In this document: positions 61,401 to 64,000 of the stretch, piece by piece | Layout: each line of letters begins with the position of its first letter | Numbering within the stretch: position 1 is the stretch's first letter | Assembly: GCF_910592395.1 (NCBI RefSeq) | Contig: NC_088310.1 | Span: 193,501 to 257,500, forward strand | Length of the DNA: 64,000 nt | Direction of reading: 5' to 3' | From: Lineus longissimus | Taxonomy: Eukaryota; Nemertea; Pilidiophora; Heteronemertea; Lineidae | Translations under genes and position numbers: made by a program | The notes under the pieces: generated by a model | Seen by the model: only the letters and a program-made list of their open reading frames with translations | Database searches by the model: none | What the model was told of the DNA's origin: nothing

Positions 61401-63969
61401 AAATAGGTTTCAGTCATGAGGACACAGTCCATCAGGCAAGATAAGTCTAGTGCAATTGAATATGTATTTCGCTTTAAGTTGTGAACGTCCAGACTCTAGC
61501 CGCCCATACACATCATAATGTGACCTTCTGTTCTGACGACACTCCCGATGACGGGCCGATAGTTCACCTTCACTTTGACGACAGAAGAGACAACAGAAGC
61601 GAGCCTATCACCGCCGTGATTGTCATCTATCGGAATATGAGTGGAATGTTGCGTCTGAACACAAGCGGTGGTTTTCACCAAGATGGGTGAGTGATCAGTA
61701 AGCCAGTTAAATCCTTCGCTGTTATGAGTGCACAGATACAAGTAGATATTCTACGACATTCCCTCATCGTCTTCCGTCTTCTGCCTTCGGCCATTTCTTT
61801 CAAAGTTTTGACATGAGTCACTACCCTCGTCAGCAATTAGGTCGTAGTGTTGTTCCCGCCCATTGATATTGATGACGGCGATTCCATGAGTGTTTTCCCG
61901 GCCCAGTTTTTGGCAGCTGCCAGAGTCTGCATGCATTTGTTCCTCCTCTGTCAGGTTTCCTTTGATTGTGACTCGTTGTGTCTGTCCGAGGCATCGAGTC
62001 GTTTCTTTGGTGTTATGACGTGTATGCCTATTTCAGCGTAATTTCATATCGAATTGTTTGTTATTTCCAGAGCCAATATGACGTTTGAGAGAAACTTCAT
62101 GACAGTGAGCTTATACCAGAACGGCTCTTCATCAAAACTGAACGCCACGGACAATATCGTGATGTCGTACACGATACCAAAGACAACACCCGGCGACATA
62201 GGCAATAGGCACTGTGTCTTTTGGGACGGAGCGCTTCAGTAAGTTGGCCCTTGATTGTGACGAGCAATGATCAGAGATTGATCATTCGCGTGGACTATAA
62301 TGAGCAATGTGATGTCGTCCATTTTGTGTAGCGTCGGTCATGGCTTCCCAACAGCTGATTGGACGAAGGAGAGCTCACCGAGTATGATTCTAATGGTATT
62401 ATAACTAAATAGTAAAGAATCATTGATGACGAGTCACTGCCATTCCCCTACTCAATTACTATTCTCGGGTAAACAGGTTTGAAACTTCAAATAAACAATT
62501 CAGCTGGATATGCTTTAATCAATTTCTCCTCGGACTTTCTCGGACTTAGTTAATTAGATTTGATTGTCTCATTTTCGCCAGTGGGTGGTCCGATGTCGGT
62601 TGCCGCCTCACGCAAGCTACACACTATAAGACAGCCTGTGCGTGCGATCATCTCACTTTCTTCGCCGTTCTCATGGATGTGTCCGGGTCGAGTTTCACGG
62701 TATGTAACGTGGATGCCTTTAAATTCCAATGCCAGTTATGAATCTGAAATCAGTGTACTAAATCTTTAGCGGGAAGATGGTCACAAGTAATTTTCGATTA
62801 GTTGAAAAAAACCTGTCATTATCTCTCACAAAGAAGACCTTATGATTTATTAAGTAAAGCAGCATGGGAAGATCGTTCTGAACTGACGTCTAGTTACATG
62901 GCTGATTGTGGCCGGGGCTCTGACATGATAGTAACTGATGAAGTCTATCTCTAACGGAAAATGAGCTGTTCCTCGCTAATTTTCATCGACGTCAAGGACA
63001 CTCTTGTCCTGTTTCTTCCCCTGAAGCCCCAACAACGTGCTCAAAGCTACTTACCATTTCTTCTGTTTCAGAAGGTTGATGAGGAAAGTGGGGACACGGA
63101 AAAAAGCTTGGCTATCCTGACCTACATTGGCTGCGGGCTGTCTATTGTCTGTCTCTTCATCTCAATCATTTGTTTTTTCACTCTGAGGCAAGTCAAGATA
63201 ACTAGTTCACGTACCCACCACAAGGGTGCTAGATTCTTAGTCTGGTGTGAATACTGAAGTAAGCTCACAATTATACGGACTATCATTGGACTTCATTCGT
63301 TTTTACCTTATAGTTTACGATAATGGCAGGAATGTACACCAGTTTATATGCTGGCGCCACCTGTCTGTGCTGTCAAAACCAGCACAACTAGTATAGAAGA
63401 AATAATTGTGTGTGATACTTTTTTTTATCTTGAACTACAAGTTAGAGCAAGAGCTGTTCTTCTTCAGGAGTATCTGGTGTCAGAAAATCACCATTCACTG
63501 CAACCTCTGCATCAGTCTCCTCCTGGGACAAACGCTCTTCGTAGCAGCGGTCGATCAGACCGAAGAAAAGGTAAAGAAGTCTTCGTCTTGTTTGGCGACA
63601 GCTTTGTATAACTCTGGCATTTGTTATATGCTTCACAGAAGCCACAGCTGTTGAGACCTGGCTTGGCCCGAACTCCAACTTACCTCCCGTGGAGGAACAC
63701 TGGTCTCCGTATTACGATTACGGAGCGGAACGAGAAAGACAATGAGTAGAATAAGGGGCCGACTGACATTTGTCTGCCATGTCTCAAATGGTGCCATTTC
63801 CGTTTTCCGTTCCAGACTTACTGTGCTCTGGTTGCAGGTGTTCTTCACTTCCTATTTCTTTCTGCCTTCTCGTGGATGTGTCTTGAAGGGGTCCAGCTCT
63901 ACCTGATGCTGGTCAAGGTTCTACCATTGAAGTACAACCGTATCGCCTGGTTCTATTTGTGTGGTTATG
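58454..63969 (+). CDS. Adhesion G-protein-coupled receptor with CUB domain, 3' end beyond window
   Basis: Exons: 58454-58532, 58918-59084, 59395-59638, 59916-59996, 60231-60385, 60503-60557 (end uncertain), 61019-61127, 61479-61686, 62071-62238, 62582-62699, 63072-63187, 63468-63570, 63816-63969. Order of parts: signal peptide; CUB domain with four Cys (GSCGY, ICKWKF, PGCKKDF, KYCSP); hormone-receptor-like domain ([25 protein letters not shown]); GAIN region; GPS (HCVFWD, HGWSDVGC, ACDHLT) with an intact HL/T cleavage triad; TM1; TM2 ([20 protein letters not shown]); and TM3 with [17 protein letters not shown]. The window ends in TM4. Such receptors self-cleave at GPS and signal through a tethered agonist; the CUB domain would bind a matrix or cell-surface partner. 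The intron after TM1 has a GC donor. Exon 60503 leaves phase 1 while 61019 needs phase 0, so a microexon or an alternative donor at 60539 (GTGGGT) is likely. Confidence 0.94.
60818..60836 (+). repeat. Poly-C tract of 19 bases
   Basis: Uninterrupted C run in the adhesion GPCR intron between exons 60503-60557 and 61019-61127. Homopolymers of this length are prone to assembly length error. It lies in the same intron whose splice phase does not match, though well away from either exon. Confidence 0.9.
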
Positions 63970-64000
63970 GTAAGCTTTCGCCACACCATCTTCAGTTTAT

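Overview
This is a stretch of animal nuclear genome. Genes are split by GT-AG introns, about 40% GC by eye, and intergenic and intronic DNA carries many minisatellites and fold-back repeats. An adhesion GPCR with CUB and GAIN domains, a STUM/SPEC3 exon, an EFCC1 homologue and a threonine-synthase-like phospho-lyase all point to a metazoan. The repeat style suggests a marine invertebrate (lophotrochozoan or invertebrate deuterostome), but I cannot fix the phylum. There are no prokaryotic features (operons, Shine-Dalgarno sites, CRISPR).

Layout. 1-10.5 kb: no recognisable gene; dispersed AT-rich repeats and an 18-copy 43-bp minisatellite. 10.6-10.9 kb (-): first coding exon of a STUM/SPEC3-like membrane protein. 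12.3-15.5 kb (+): four-exon secreted Ig-domain protein. 15.8-16.0 kb (-): an orphan, inverted but intact paralogous copy of THNSL2 exon 3. 17.2-20.4 kb (+): complete eight-exon THNSL2. 20.4-27 kb: no gene, two minisatellites. 27.1-35.6 kb (+): LRRC74-like leucine-rich-repeat protein (first exon not found) with about 73 copies of a 49-bp repeat in one intron. 36.6-37.5 kb: 38-bp minisatellite. 37.7-42.1 kb (-): a complete gene, with TATA box and poly(A) signal, for a secreted serine-rich protein built from small phase-0 cassette exons plus two copies of a four-cysteine module. 43.3-44.8 kb: 68-bp minisatellite carrying a poly(A) hexamer in every unit on the minus strand. 45.0-52.8 kb (-): EFCC1 homologue, six coding exons. 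52.9-58.4 kb: intergenic, fold-back element and tandem duplications. 58.5-64 kb (+): adhesion GPCR (signal peptide, CUB, hormone-receptor-like domain, GAIN/GPS, TM1-TM3), cut off by the window end.

The genes do not form one pathway. The most novel locus is the serine-rich secreted protein, which resembles structural, adhesive or biomineral matrix proteins in composition but which I cannot assign to a known family. All gene models were spliced by hand: every reported junction keeps the reading frame except one junction in the GPCR, which is flagged. Tandem arrays together occupy roughly 8 kb, about an eighth of the window.
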